From positions 1 through 44,316 of the IMG/VR virus record IMGVR_UViG_3300006621_000010: a stretch of 44,316 nt of DNA; one strand, 5' to 3'. Below the pieces are notes generated by a model, which had not been told where the DNA came from, searched no databases, and worked only from the letters and a program-made list of their open reading frames with translations. Each line of letters opens with the position of its first letter. Within the stretch, counting starts at the first letter, position 1. The position numbers and the translations under genes are program-made. Of this stretch, positions 35,361 to 42,949 are shown one piece after another. This DNA is from a virus.

Positions 35361-35566
35361 TATTCCTCCAGTACATACAATAGTCCATCTTCACATAGCG
35401 GACACGCGCCCGCTGGTATCTCATCAGCAATGCACAACTCCTGTTCAGACAGGTCGATGTCCAGTGCCTGAGACACACGCGGTTGGCTGTCGCACTTGTC
35501 GCATTCGCACCTTGCGTCCGGCGAAATATCGTCCGGTCGCGCAAAGCGCACCATCAAATTTATCAT
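35360..35566 (-). CDS. Small zinc-ribbon-like protein
   Basis: The 68-residue protein has two cysteine clusters, CECDKC (20-25) and CPLC (55-58), in the spacing of a small zinc ribbon, plus an acidic middle part. GGAG lies upstream of the ATG. Small zinc-ribbon proteins of early phage regions often bind host proteins or nucleic acid, but no target can be named. Confidence 0.7.
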   Translation of the reverse strand: MINLMVRFARPDDISPDARCECDKCDSQPRVSQALDIDLSEQELCIADEIPAGACPLCEDGLLYVLEE

Positions 35567-35599
35567 GGCAATTACTCCTGTTTTATGGTGGTCGTTTTA

Positions 35600-35625
35600 T
35601 TGGCATAAGGATGCTCCATTTGCAG
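35600..35625 (-). repeat. Intergenic 26-base motif, copy 2, with a 7-codon reading frame
   Basis: The minus strand reads GCAAATGGAGCATCCTTATG then CCAA, the closest match to copy 1. An ATG in the motif (35606), with GGAG seven bases before it, opens a tiny frame MPIKRPP ending at 35583, upstream of the zinc-ribbon gene. It may be a promoter, a leader peptide or a duplicated gene start. Confidence 0.5.
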
Positions 35626-35635
35626 CATTTTTCAG

Positions 35636-35839
35636 TTAGGCTGCGCGTATCATTTTAGCCACAATCAGGCTTAATTCAGCGCGATTGATGAAGGGCGCAA
35701 GGTCTGTAGACAATAGCCGATAGGGTGCTATCTGATACAACTGCCAGACCCCGCCACGATTAGCGATTTTCCAACCGCTGGGCTTGCCGTTCATATCGAC
35801 TGACAGCAAGCCCTGACCTGATTGATATACCTTAACCAT
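35636..35839 (-). CDS. Small hypothetical early protein
   Basis: The 67-residue protein (MVKVYQSGQGLLSVDMNGKP, GWKIANRGGVWQLYQ) looks like a small beta-rich domain followed by a helix. Its ATG follows the upstream TAG with no gap. No family is recognised. Confidence 0.65.
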   Translation of the reverse strand: MVKVYQSGQGLLSVDMNGKPSGWKIANRGGVWQLYQIAPYRLLSTDLAPFINRAELSLIVAKMIRAA

Positions 35840-36343
35840 CTAACAGCACTCACAGTCAGCGATAGGCTTACCATTGCGGCACACATCGTCTGTCTCGAAG
35901 TAACTCTCAGCCATGTGATGGTCGTAACGCTCATTGAAGATATCTTGCGCCCAATCTGAATAGCGAATGTCGCCGTTCTCTTCTTCCACATACACACCAA
36001 CACCGTCATCAGTCACCTCGCCATAGTGCAAGCCCTGCATGAACAGGTCGGCTTGTTCTGACGCATTCTCTATGCGCTCTGATTCAGTGAAGTACTTGCC
36101 CTGCATTCCCTTGAATGTCGCGGTGTTTATCTCATGCAGTTTTTGCTTGAATTCATCAGCCCTGTTTTGATGCAGATGCTGGATGGCTTCGTATAGTTTA
36201 CGCGCCATGTTCAGGTGTTCAGCGTTCAGCCAATCCAACTGCCCCAGCCCGTATTCCATATTCTTACGGGCGGCATTAACAGAGCGATGCTGTTGCGGTG
36301 TGTGGTCGGGATAAGTTTTTCCTGTCAAAATACATTTAGTCAT
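35840..36343 (-). CDS. Hypothetical early protein with C-terminal cysteines
   Basis: The protein has 167 residues from the ATG at 36343, which has AGGA nine bases upstream. An extension to 36394 lacks such a site. It begins MTKCILTGKTYPDHTPQQHR, has a helical middle part (NMARKLYEAIQHLHQNRADE) and ends with DVCRNGKPIADCECC. The Cys/His residues could bind metal. The family is not recognised. Confidence 0.65.
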   Translation of the reverse strand: MTKCILTGKTYPDHTPQQHRSVNAARKNMEYGLGQLDWLNAEHLNMARKLYEAIQHLHQNRADEFKQKLHEINTATFKGMQGKYFTESERIENASEQADLFMQGLHYGEVTDDGVGVYVEEENGDIRYSDWAQDIFNERYDHHMAESYFETDDVCRNGKPIADCECC

Positions 36344-36409
36344 TCTTTCAGTTCCTTTTTGTCGGCAGTCTGGCTCGTCAGTGCCGGTAGACAATCACCG
36401 GTCAGACAC

Positions 36410-36424
36410 CCCGCATTGCGCGGG
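36410..36424 (-). other. Stem-loop after a small early gene
   Basis: On the minus strand TAGGCGAAAC, which includes the stop codon of the upstream gene, is followed by CCCGC-GCAAT-GCGGG. There is no T-run, so it is not a standard terminator. The same TAGGCGAAAC and another hairpin follow the stop of the small membrane gene near 37813. Confidence 0.5.
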
Positions 36425-36433
36425 ATGTTTCGC

Positions 36434-36622
36434 CTAGTCAAAATTCAGTTCTGTTGGTTCATCATCCTGAAAGTTGAAATGCTCCATGATTTCCCTGTCG
36501 GCATCGTGCGCGCTCGTCAGGGCTGACCGGTAGGGCTTGCCGGTGGTGGTCGTTAGACCCCACCCAGCATCCGCAAAACGCCATTCATTGGTGTTTGAAA
36601 TTGTATCTAGCACTATTGACAT
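36434..36622 (-). CDS. Small hypothetical protein downstream of the methyltransferase
   Basis: The 62-residue acidic protein (EWRFADAGWGLTTTTGKPYR, DADREIMEHFNFQDDEPTEL) starts at the methyltransferase stop (TAATG), so it is probably co-translated. No family is recognised. A partner of the methyltransferase or a DNA mimic is possible, but only from charge and position. Confidence 0.65.
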   Translation of the reverse strand: MSIVLDTISNTNEWRFADAGWGLTTTTGKPYRSALTSAHDADREIMEHFNFQDDEPTELNFD

Positions 36623-37725
36623 TACGCTACCTCGCTTTGCTGTAGTTGCATTCCAGAAAATAGGTATTCGACAACCGGTACTGTCCAGCCATTGCCAAGC
36701 ATCCGGTAACGCTGGGTGTTTGAGACGTGCGCGGTGTAATCTGTCTTAACGCCTTGCAGGGCTTCGCATTCACGGGGCGTGAGTTTCCGCCATTTCACAT
36801 CATCAATTGATACAGCGACATTATCTTTCTGGACGGTTGTCAGGCTGTTTGTGCGCCCGTCTAGCTGTAACTCAAGACGCTGGCTCGTACCGCCGTCTGG
36901 GTCATAACGCCCGCGGAATGCACCGCACAAAACTTTCGGCTCTAGATTGCCCCCAGAATTGGCACACAATGACGGGGCTTTACCGTCTGGGTGATACACC
37001 CGCCGGTTATAGTCATGCCCCTTCAGGTCAGCATGTCCGGCTAGTATCAGACCGCTATCAACTTCAGCAACCAACTGCCGCCGGTGTTTCATGAAATATG
37101 AACGCAGATTGCCGCCTTTGAAGTAATTAGCATCAATACAATGCGCCTTGTCGCGGTCAGTAAATCCGCTTTCCAGAATGTCACCCAGCTTAATGCCGGC
37201 ATCGGCTGGCAATTGATTAAGCGGGATGTTTGTCCAATATACGCGGTGGCGGTTCTGGGCTGTGAACCGGTTGCTGTTTATATGCACCGGCTGAACGTCA
37301 TAACCAGCCTCTGCCAGATAGTCGGTGATAGCCTGTTCATTGGCTTTTTTCATGCGGACATTTTCCAGCAGAAAATAGCGGGGCTTGAGTGATTTTAATA
37401 GCCGGACGTATTCAAAGAATAATGCCCCGCGGTCGCCGCTAAATCCCGCTTGTTTACCGGCAAAGCTGAAATCCTGACAGGGTGATCCGCCTATCAATAA
37501 ATCGATCTTATGGGCGCGGTTGTCGCCGGTGGTTAATAAATATCCCTCTTCAGCATATACGCCCCGCACATCACCTAACTGGACGGTGTCCGGATAGTTT
37601 GCTTGCGTTACTTGGATAGCAAATTTATCTAATTCGCTGGCGAAATATTTAGTCACCGGAATACCGGCATTTTGCAAGGCTTGTTGCCCGCATGACATAC
37701 CGTCAAATAATGATAGAACATTCAT
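36622..37725 (-). CDS. DNA (cytosine-5-)-methyltransferase
   Basis: The 367-residue enzyme has the C5-methyltransferase motifs in order: I (LSLFDGMSCGQQAL), IV with nucleophile Cys83 (GGSPCQDFSFAG), VI (ENV, 121-123), VIII (QNRHR, 157-161), IX (LTPRECEALQG) and X (GNGWTVPV, 344-351). The target motif cannot be read from sequence. No cognate restriction enzyme is next to it, so it is probably an orphan methylase protecting phage DNA or changing host methylation. The surrounding sequence is CCGG-rich compared with the rest of the genome. Confidence 0.95.
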   Translation of the reverse strand: MNVLSLFDGMSCGQQALQNAGIPVTKYFASELDKFAIQVTQANYPDTVQLGDVRGVYAEEGYLLTTGDNRAHKIDLLIGGSPCQDFSFAGKQAGFSGDRGALFFEYVRLLKSLKPRYFLLENVRMKKANEQAITDYLAEAGYDVQPVHINSNRFTAQNRHRVYWTNIPLNQLPADAGIKLGDILESGFTDRDKAHCIDANYFKGGNLRSYFMKHRRQLVAEVDSGLILAGHADLKGHDYNRRVYHPDGKAPSLCANSGGNLEPKVLCGAFRGRYDPDGGTSQRLELQLDGRTNSLTTVQKDNVAVSIDDVKWRKLTPRECEALQGVKTDYTAHVSNTQRYRMLGNGWTVPVVEYLFSGMQLQQSEVA

Positions 37726-37792
37726 GATGTTTTTTCCTTTATGTTTGATTGCTTGCTGGCATCATCAGGACGGGCGAACAACCACCCGCCGA

Positions 37793-37806
37793 CCGGCTTT
37801 CGCCGG
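37793..37806 (-). other. Stem-loop between membrane gene and methyltransferase
   Basis: CCGGC-GAAA-GCCGG is a perfect 5-bp stem with a GAAA tetraloop on the minus strand, preceded by TAGGCGAAAC, which contains the upstream stop codon. No T-run follows. It may protect or separate mRNA segments in the early cassette. Confidence 0.55.
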
Positions 37807-37812
37807 TTTCGC

Positions 37813-37947
37813 CTATCGCCCTAATTTGCGCCGGTATTCTGCGCGATACATCCGCCGGAATTCCCCTACGCAATCCATGACAAACACGCACCAGCCGACC
37901 ATGCCGACCAGCGACCCAATTAGAAGAATTATAAAAATTATATTCAT
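37813..37947 (-). CDS. 44-residue membrane protein
   Basis: From the ATG at 37947 (GGAG eight bases upstream) the protein is MNIIFIILLIGSLVGMVGWC and continues VFVMDCVGEFRRMYRAEYRR. It has one membrane segment and a basic tail, so an N-out/C-in single-pass protein is likely. It fills the gap between two larger early genes. A longer upstream reading would overlap the previous gene and lacks a ribosome site. The function is unknown. Confidence 0.65.
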   Translation of the reverse strand: MNIIFIILLIGSLVGMVGWCVFVMDCVGEFRRMYRAEYRRKLGR

Positions 37948-37972
37948 AGTACTGCTCCAGATACTTCTAGTT

Positions 37973-38854
37973 TTACTGTACATCAACAACAAAGCCTGAA
38001 CGGTCAGTCTTTGCGCCGCCTTTAGCATATAGCGCAACAATAACGCCTGACGGCTCAAGAAACCGTAAATCGGTGTCATCGCCGTCTATGCAAGGCATCC
38101 CCAAAAATTCCGCCGGTATGCTTTCCCGCTTCCGGAATACAACCGCAATCCGATAGCCTAACTGGCGGGCGGTTTCGACCTGTTGCAGATAGCGGGGATT
38201 TGCGCCGGAATAGCTGAAAGTTAAATCATAAACGCCGGTATCTGGGATAATGCGATTAGCGATTTTTGTGTAGTCGTACCATTTAACCCCGCGCTTGCTA
38301 GTCGCGACCATTAGCGACCAGATATGATTTTCCCAGCGAATATCGCTAGTACCATTTGGGCGAATAGCCGGTGTTAAATTGCGCTTGGCACAATAGGCAA
38401 CCAGCTTATCAGCTTCTTTTGATAGTAGGGTTTTGAATGCTTCTGGATGATCAAACCAAAACAGCGTTTTGCGAATGCGATAAATCTGGACTGACTGCAT
38501 CTGCCCCCGACCGGCAGTGTTTAGGCATGGTTCGGCGCAATTTGCTAAATCAGCCATAGCACAAACATTGCGACCAGATAGTCGGTGCGGTGCGAGATAC
38601 AAAACGCCGGTGCGGATTTCTTTTTTCTCGCCTTTGATTGTCTTTGCATTCGCAAAGTTTAACAGGCGTTCCGGTAATTTGGTAAAATCGACCGACCATT
38701 TATCGCTGGATACTATCTGATTTTTGATATTGTCCGGCAAGTTTGCGAATGATGGATAAACGTCAATAATCCGCTTAAATCGCGCTAATGCTTCGAATGA
38801 TTTGATAAAATCAAAACGAGGTATTGTGACATCAATTTTGTTAATTGCATTCAT
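37973..38854 (-). CDS. Conserved phage protein, GP88/DUF7227-like, with cysteine triad
   Basis: The 293-residue protein has GVLYLAPHRLSGRNVC, then Cys98-x7-Cys106-x3-Cys110 followed by LNTAGRG, NGTSDIRWE (167-175), VYDLTFSYSGANP, YRIAVVFRKR and DGDDTDLRFLEPSGVIVALY. I recognise this as a phage protein family of unknown function. The cysteine triad suggests a metal or iron-sulfur site, by inference. It is the first well-supported gene of the early region, with AAGGAA upstream, and is CCGG-rich like the methyltransferase. Confidence 0.8.
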   Translation of the reverse strand: MNAINKIDVTIPRFDFIKSFEALARFKRIIDVYPSFANLPDNIKNQIVSSDKWSVDFTKLPERLLNFANAKTIKGEKKEIRTGVLYLAPHRLSGRNVCAMADLANCAEPCLNTAGRGQMQSVQIYRIRKTLFWFDHPEAFKTLLSKEADKLVAYCAKRNLTPAIRPNGTSDIRWENHIWSLMVATSKRGVKWYDYTKIANRIIPDTGVYDLTFSYSGANPRYLQQVETARQLGYRIAVVFRKRESIPAEFLGMPCIDGDDTDLRFLEPSGVIVALYAKGGAKTDRSGFVVDVQ

Positions 38855-38883
38855 GGTTTTAATTCCTTCTGCTTGCGTTTTGT

Positions 38884-39237
38884 TTACGTTTTGCGGGCAT
38901 TGCGCCCCATGACTACATTATAAGGCACAACAGCGCGATAATGTAAAGCGATAACTTCAGTATCACTGTACAAACAAAAAAACAGTGTATCGCATCGGTG
39001 CGCTATCTGGCAGAAATCCGCCGGTTTCACGCGATAACGCGCAAGCAGCCGAACTATAATTGCCAGCGATTGCCGGTCGAGCATTGCGATAACATGACAG
39101 CCCCACCCGCGACACGCCCGCATTGCATAGGGTTTGCCGGTCGCCGGTCGCGAATGTGCCAGCAATGTGCCGGTCGCGCCGTTTTTCGTGCAGAAAAAAT
39201 CTGCCAGACCCTGGCCAGCCTGGTCGAGGGGGGTCAT
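38884..39237 (-). CDS. Possible first early protein
   Basis: The 117-residue frame reads sensibly in its second half (CHVIAMLDRQSLAIIVRLLA, then RYRVKPADFCQIAH and LYSDTEVIALHYRAVVPYNV), with regular hydrophobic spacing. The first 35 residues and the ribosome site are weak, and another frame (38963-39250) is also open, so the start and even the gene are uncertain. The sequence has four GCCGGTCG copies. No family is recognised. Confidence 0.45.
   Translation of the reverse strand: MTPLDQAGQGLADFFCTKNGATGTLLAHSRPATGKPYAMRACRGWGCHVIAMLDRQSLAIIVRLLARYRVKPADFCQIAHRCDTLFFCLYSDTEVIALHYRAVVPYNVVMGRNARKT
39075..39182. repeat. GCCGGTCG repeats near the late-early junction
   Basis: On the plus strand GCCGGTCG occurs four times within about 110 bases (in ATTGCCGGTCGAGC, GTTTGCCGGTCGCCGGTCGC and GTGCCGGTCGCG). 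This is far denser than elsewhere. It lies inside the doubtful 117-residue reading frame and close to the predicted genome ends. Confidence 0.5.
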
Positions 39238-39309
39238 GGGGGGATCTCAATGCGGTTTGGCAAAAAAGACCCCATACAAGTCGAAGGCTATTTTTGAATC
39301 CGCGTTAGA

Positions 39310-39378
39310 AGCCCGTAGAAGCCCCGTGAGTGCCTTAGTCTACTGCGCGGGCTACTTACCCACTATAGTAGAACTAAG
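39310..39378. repeat. Tandem and inverted repeats after the endolysin gene
   Basis: The non-coding stretch 39238-39401 holds TAGAAGCCCG-TAGAAGCCCCG (tandem, near 39306) and an inverted repeat CTTAGTCTAC (39334-39343) with GTAGAACTAAG (39368-39378), one base bulged. T7-like phages have short repeats beside their terminal redundancy, so this is a candidate end region. It is not proof. Confidence 0.4.
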
Positions 39379-39401
39379 GTCACTGTACGATGATCCTACA
39401 G

Positions 39402-39812
39402 CTAAACAGGATGTCCTTCGACATCAGCCGGATATTCACCCCAAGGTAACTGAAAGTGCGGGCCGTCCTTGAAGCTAGTCCAATCGCCACCCCACTCCAG
39501 CGGAGTCTTGAGTTCATAAGCTGCCTGTTTGAATGCTTTTGCTATCGTTTCGTACAACGGCATCTCCCAACGAGCCATACCACCGACATATGCATAGACA
39601 TCAACTGCGTGTCCTGACAAATGCCTAGACTTCAATGTTGTTGATGCTCCCTTCGCTAAGTACTCCTTCTGTGTCTCAAGTGTCCTAAGACCTTCTGACA
39701 CACCAAAGTCTATCTCTGATAGTTCGATAGCCCGCTTAACGACATCAGCTAGTGACGGATGTACACCATCTAGCTTCGATAGGGATCGTTCTGATAATTT
39801 ATACTGACTCAT
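39402..39812 (-). CDS. Endolysin, M15-family peptidase
   Basis: The protein has 136 residues from the ATG at 39812 (AGGA seven bases upstream). The M15 signature S-x-H-x-x-G-x-A-x-D is present as SRHLSGHAVD (62-71), and GPHFQLPWG supplies the third ligand. His64, Asp71 and His119 should hold zinc. Enzymes of this VanY/L-Ala-D-Glu endopeptidase type cut the peptide cross-links of the wall. It overlaps the end of the terminase gene and is the last late gene before the non-coding junction. Confidence 0.93.
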   Translation of the reverse strand: MSQYKLSERSLSKLDGVHPSLADVVKRAIELSEIDFGVSEGLRTLETQKEYLAKGASTTLKSRHLSGHAVDVYAYVGGMARWEMPLYETIAKAFKQAAYELKTPLEWGGDWTSFKDGPHFQLPWGEYPADVEGHPV

Positions 39813-41664
39813 GTTGTTTCCTGTCACTCATCCAGACTTCGGTACGCTGACCACCACGCTTGACCCCACGGAACATCTGTCCACCGCCCTGCATCCAATC
39901 GATGAAATCTTCGATCTCTTCGTTCATACGCTGGTCACGGACACCCTGCGCTGCCTCGTTGACATCTTGTGCCATTGATCTCTGGTAGTGGGCTACAGCC
40001 CCAGCAAGTGCGTCCAGCCGGTCATCGTGTTTCAACGAGCCTCTGTCTCTTGTTATATGTGTTAATTGATATAGTAATGAATACCTATGGTCATCGGCAC
40101 GGGCTTCCGTCCTCGCTAGGTCTTCATCTACGACAAGCCGGTGTGCGCTTATGACCGGCTCTAGTGTATCGATGATACGCTGTTCTTTCTGTCCTCTAGC
40201 CCACTCAGATTCAACCACGGTACAGCCACCTGGCCATACGTTACTTAGGATCGGATTGAATGCGGTGACCCACATGCCTTGACCATAGTTAGGCTCAACT
40301 TCAACGGTTGCTACGTCATACTTCTTTGCATCCATCGCTATCTTCAGCATCGCATCGGCGGGGTCAGACGCGTAGCCACCAACATGAAGTACATACATCA
40401 TGCCGTTCAAAGCCCCTACGACAGCCCACGCAGTTTCATCTGCGCCTCTACCTGACGGGTCAACGAACAACACTTTGCTCTCATAGTCTTCCCAGCTACT
40501 GTCCACAAAGAGCGGACGTAGGAAGTGATCCCCTGAGAACCCCATGTTGGGTATGTCTTTCACTAGGTTGTGCTTATCGTTGTGTCTACCCCACTGAACT
40601 GTCAGCGGTGCTTTCTGGTAGTTGCACGACATCATGATGAGGTCATGCTGACGCAGCGGGTATCTCTCCGCATCTGACAAGCTGGTATCCAGCATATACT
40701 GTAATGCGAATGAGGCTTTACCTTTAGCCTCGATCTTCATGAGTTCTTCGTTGCCAAACCGTTGGTCTGTAGTTTCACCATGCGATAGTTCCTCATCTAC
40801 GAACATGGCTCGTAAGTAAGGCGCAAGGATGTCTTTCTCTTGACCGGTGTGGTTGTCTGTCATCAGGTAGTTCTTCAGCTTATCACCGGTCGGATATCGT
40901 ACCGGTATCGTAAAGCAGTTGAAGCCCATCTCTGTGACTAGCTTGTTGTACACTGACTCTTCTGTCTGTGGTGTACCTAGTAGGATGATGTCACCCTTAC
41001 CGTGTTCTGTCTTGGTAATCGGAACGAAGTCTGACTGAATAACCCTGACGATCCGTTGCCTCGCCTCTTCAGTTAAACTGTTACGTTCCACTTCTATGTC
41101 ATCGGCAACCAACAGCGTTGCACGACTACCTGTTATCTGTCCGGTGATGCCTCTGGCGGCAACACTGTACGATTGCGACAGAGAACCGCCAGCTACATCG
41201 AACTGGTCAGCCATGTCACGTCTGTTTGCTCCGGACTCGCGAGGGCCTTCTAACAGCCACTGAACGAGTTCCATAGACTCAAGGATACCCTTGGTCTGCG
41301 CCACGAACTCTTTAGCCTTAGAGCCGGTCGCAGACACGACAAGAATCTTCTCGTCTCTGGGGTTTCTCATGAGTCTCCAGATGGCGTAAGCGGACGTGAT
41401 GTAAGATTTTCCAAGGGAACGAAAGCAACGTATAATGTCCTCTCGCGGCCCTTCTATAGTTAGCCCATTGGCCATCTCCGCTGTATCTACGCCATGCTGA
41501 AGTCGGTGTGCTATCTCGTACTGAGCGCGTGTTGGCTCTGGCAAGCCAAGGTGTTGCCATACGAGAAACAAAAAGTTCCGGAAGTCGCCGTATGCTCCCC
41601 ACACTTCTTTCGGGAAAGTACTTTTCCAGTGTGGCTTACCGTCAATCTGTAGTGGGTTAAGCAT
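39799..41664 (-). CDS. Terminase large subunit (T7 gp19-like)
   Basis: The 621-residue packaging motor has Walker A CFRSLGKS (80-87), Walker B TLLVADDIE (183-191) and the nuclease domain with VLFVDPSGRGADETAWAVVG and later HDDRLDALAGAV. T7 gp19 has 586 residues. It packs DNA through the portal and cuts concatemers at the terminal repeats. AGGA precedes the ATG. The last bases overlap the endolysin start. Confidence 0.96.
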   Translation of the reverse strand: MLNPLQIDGKPHWKSTFPKEVWGAYGDFRNFLFLVWQHLGLPEPTRAQYEIAHRLQHGVDTAEMANGLTIEGPREDIIRCFRSLGKSYITSAYAIWRLMRNPRDEKILVVSATGSKAKEFVAQTKGILESMELVQWLLEGPRESGANRRDMADQFDVAGGSLSQSYSVAARGITGQITGSRATLLVADDIEVERNSLTEEARQRIVRVIQSDFVPITKTEHGKGDIILLGTPQTEESVYNKLVTEMGFNCFTIPVRYPTGDKLKNYLMTDNHTGQEKDILAPYLRAMFVDEELSHGETTDQRFGNEELMKIEAKGKASFALQYMLDTSLSDAERYPLRQHDLIMMSCNYQKAPLTVQWGRHNDKHNLVKDIPNMGFSGDHFLRPLFVDSSWEDYESKVLFVDPSGRGADETAWAVVGALNGMMYVLHVGGYASDPADAMLKIAMDAKKYDVATVEVEPNYGQGMWVTAFNPILSNVWPGGCTVVESEWARGQKEQRIIDTLEPVISAHRLVVDEDLARTEARADDHRYSLLYQLTHITRDRGSLKHDDRLDALAGAVAHYQRSMAQDVNEAAQGVRDQRMNEEIEDFIDWMQGGGQMFRGVKRGGQRTEVWMSDRKQHESV

Positions 41665-41665
41665 A

Positions 41666-42010
41666 CTATCTTCCTGTTAATAATGATGGTGATGATCCTC
41701 TAGCTACATAGCGTCTCTTACTGATACGCCTGTATCCATCGATGTTTGCGCCGACACCATTGACTGCACCAGCTACATCATCCTTCTCCTGTCGTGGCAA
41801 CATCGCGTCCTTTGCGTCTGCCACAGAGCCAGTTTTGTTGGATGTCTTCATAGTCTTTACGCTGGATGAACCAGATGCTTGTTGTTGCATATTACTGGTT
41901 GCCTGTTGTGCCGCTTGTTTTGCGGGTGTCTTGATAGCCATTGGATCTAAGACCATAATTGGTTGAGTACTCTTACCGGCAGTACCATCACCTAGACCTG
42001 AACGAACCAT
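41666..42010 (-). CDS. Hypothetical protein between terminase subunits
   Basis: The 114-residue protein is rich in Ala, Gln, Ser and Lys (KTPAKQAAQQATSNMQQQAS), with a basic C-terminus (YRRISKRRYVARGSS). It starts at the small terminase stop (TGATG) and ends just before the large terminase. It may be a packaging or virion accessory protein. No family is recognised. Confidence 0.68.
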   Translation of the reverse strand: MVRSGLGDGTAGKSTQPIMVLDPMAIKTPAKQAAQQATSNMQQQASGSSSVKTMKTSNKTGSVADAKDAMLPRQEKDDVAGAVNGVGANIDGYRRISKRRYVARGSSPSLLTGR

Positions 42011-42225
42011 CAGTGTTTACCGTCAAACGGCATCACGTTCTGATACTTCTTCAGACTGTCAGCAATCTTCTTGGCTGTCGGTAGGTCTTCAAGTTCTTCC
42101 GGTGGTGGAAATGTTTTGAGGAAGTTGACCACGGCTGACACCATCGAGGGTGACAACTCTTCGTCATCAACTATGGTGACAAGACGATTCAATAGTTTGT
42201 CACGCAGTAGCTTTGTATCAGTCAT
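42010..42225 (-). CDS. Terminase small subunit-like protein (T7 gp18-like)
   Basis: The 71-residue protein has LRDKLLNRLVTIVDDEELSP and SMVSAVVNFLKTFPPPEELE, which resemble short podoviral small terminase subunits. It lies one gene before the large subunit. T7 gp18 has 89 residues. It should recognise the end region of phage DNA. The assignment is by motif likeness and position. Confidence 0.72.
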   Translation of the reverse strand: MTDTKLLRDKLLNRLVTIVDDEELSPSMVSAVVNFLKTFPPPEELEDLPTAKKIADSLKKYQNVMPFDGKH

Positions 42226-42412
42226 TACCTTTTCCTGTCATGATATAGTTTGTCATTTTGTTCCAAGAGTTTTGCGCTTTCTGAATGACACTCACATCAC
42301 TCTTTTGCTGACGTGTGTATATGTTGTTGTGATTACGGGCGAAGCGACTACGTTTGTAGTTAGTGTTTTTCCAAGCGTAACTCCAAAAAGATCCTCTACT
42401 CTGGTCGCTCAT
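42218..42412 (-). CDS. Small basic hypothetical protein
   Basis: The 64-residue protein (SFWSYAWKNTNYKRSRFARN, VSVIQKAQNSWNKMTNYIMT) is rich in Asn, Lys and Trp. It overlaps the small terminase start by eight bases and the 37-residue gene upstream. The function is unknown. Confidence 0.65.
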   Translation of the reverse strand: MSDQSRGSFWSYAWKNTNYKRSRFARNHNNIYTRQQKSDVSVIQKAQNSWNKMTNYIMTGKGND

Positions 42413-42509
42413 ATTTCTTCTTCCTGTCTCTGTATAGGATCACATTGATGGTGGTGTTTATGACCACTGCGATCATAGTTATTAGGTGTAGTATTAAGTC
42501 GGGTGTCAT
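42396..42509 (-). CDS. 37-residue membrane peptide
   Basis: The frame from the ATG at 42509 encodes MTPDLILHLITMIAVVINTT then INVILYRDRKKKYERPE. It has one hydrophobic segment and a basic tail, as in small lysis-region membrane peptides. The start overlaps the previous stop as ATGA and the end overlaps the next gene, which strongly supports it despite its size. A role in lysis is possible but unproved. Confidence 0.65.
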   Translation of the reverse strand: MTPDLILHLITMIAVVINTTINVILYRDRKKKYERPE

Positions 42510-42799
42510 TTGTGCAGTTGTTCCATTCGCATCTTTAATTTTTCTATCTCTATCTCTAACTTTTGGACTTTCTGCACAGTCATCTGAACATCTTCAGGTG
42601 GCTTAAAATCATCTATCCAATCATCGTTTTCTTCGATCTCAATGATCATCATCTCTTGTTCATGCTCTAAGAAACTGAGGCGTTCTGTCAGACCGAAATA
42701 TACCCAAACGGATACGGCAGTGAACGCGATCATGGACACTAAGTTTCTCAGCGGGATCGTGATTTCACTTCCTTCATTTAATCGCGTTACTCTAGCCAT
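42506..42799 (-). CDS. Membrane protein with coiled coil, lysis region
   Basis: The 97-residue protein has a basic N-terminus, one membrane segment (LVSMIAFTAVSVWVYFGL, about residues 19-36), an acidic part (EIEENDDWIDDF), PPEDVQ, and a coiled coil to the end (VQKVQKLEIEIEKLKMRMEQ). This resembles inner-membrane spanin-type topology, though no outer-membrane partner is evident. It is a common neighbour of terminase genes in marine phages. Both ends overlap neighbours. Confidence 0.75.
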   Translation of the reverse strand: MARVTRLNEGSEITIPLRNLVSMIAFTAVSVWVYFGLTERLSFLEHEQEMMIIEIEENDDWIDDFKPPEDVQMTVQKVQKLEIEIEKLKMRMEQLHK

Positions 42800-42948
42800 T
42801 ATTTCTTCTTCGCTGTCTTCGCGCTCCTAGTAAAATTAGCTTTTGTCGGTGCGCCCTTTGCGCCCGGCTTCCTCATTTTCTCGCCTGACCCTGCGGATAT
42901 TCTTTTTCTCTTCGCATGGATGTTGGCATAAAGACCTTTACCCGCCAT
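42799..42948 (-). CDS. 49-residue basic protein
   Basis: The protein is MAGKGLYANIHAKRKRISAG then SGEKMRKPGAKGAPTKANFT and a Lys-rich end. Short proteins with this GLYANIHAKRKRI pattern recur in many marine phages. The function is unknown. Its stop overlaps the next start (TAATG). The net charge suggests nucleic acid binding. Confidence 0.75.
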   Translation of the reverse strand: MAGKGLYANIHAKRKRISAGSGEKMRKPGAKGAPTKANFTRSAKTAKKK

Positions 42949-42949
42949 G

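Noticed and set aside
34787-37972. 14-base match AGATACTTCTAGTT at 34787 and 37959
   Set aside because: Matches of this length are expected by chance in a genome of this size, and one copy lies at the end of a coding region.
38963-39250. A 95-codon minus-strand frame overlapping the possible 117-residue protein
   Set aside because: Rich in Arg, Pro and Cys with no regular hydrophobic pattern. The other frame gives a more protein-like sequence, although that one is itself uncertain.
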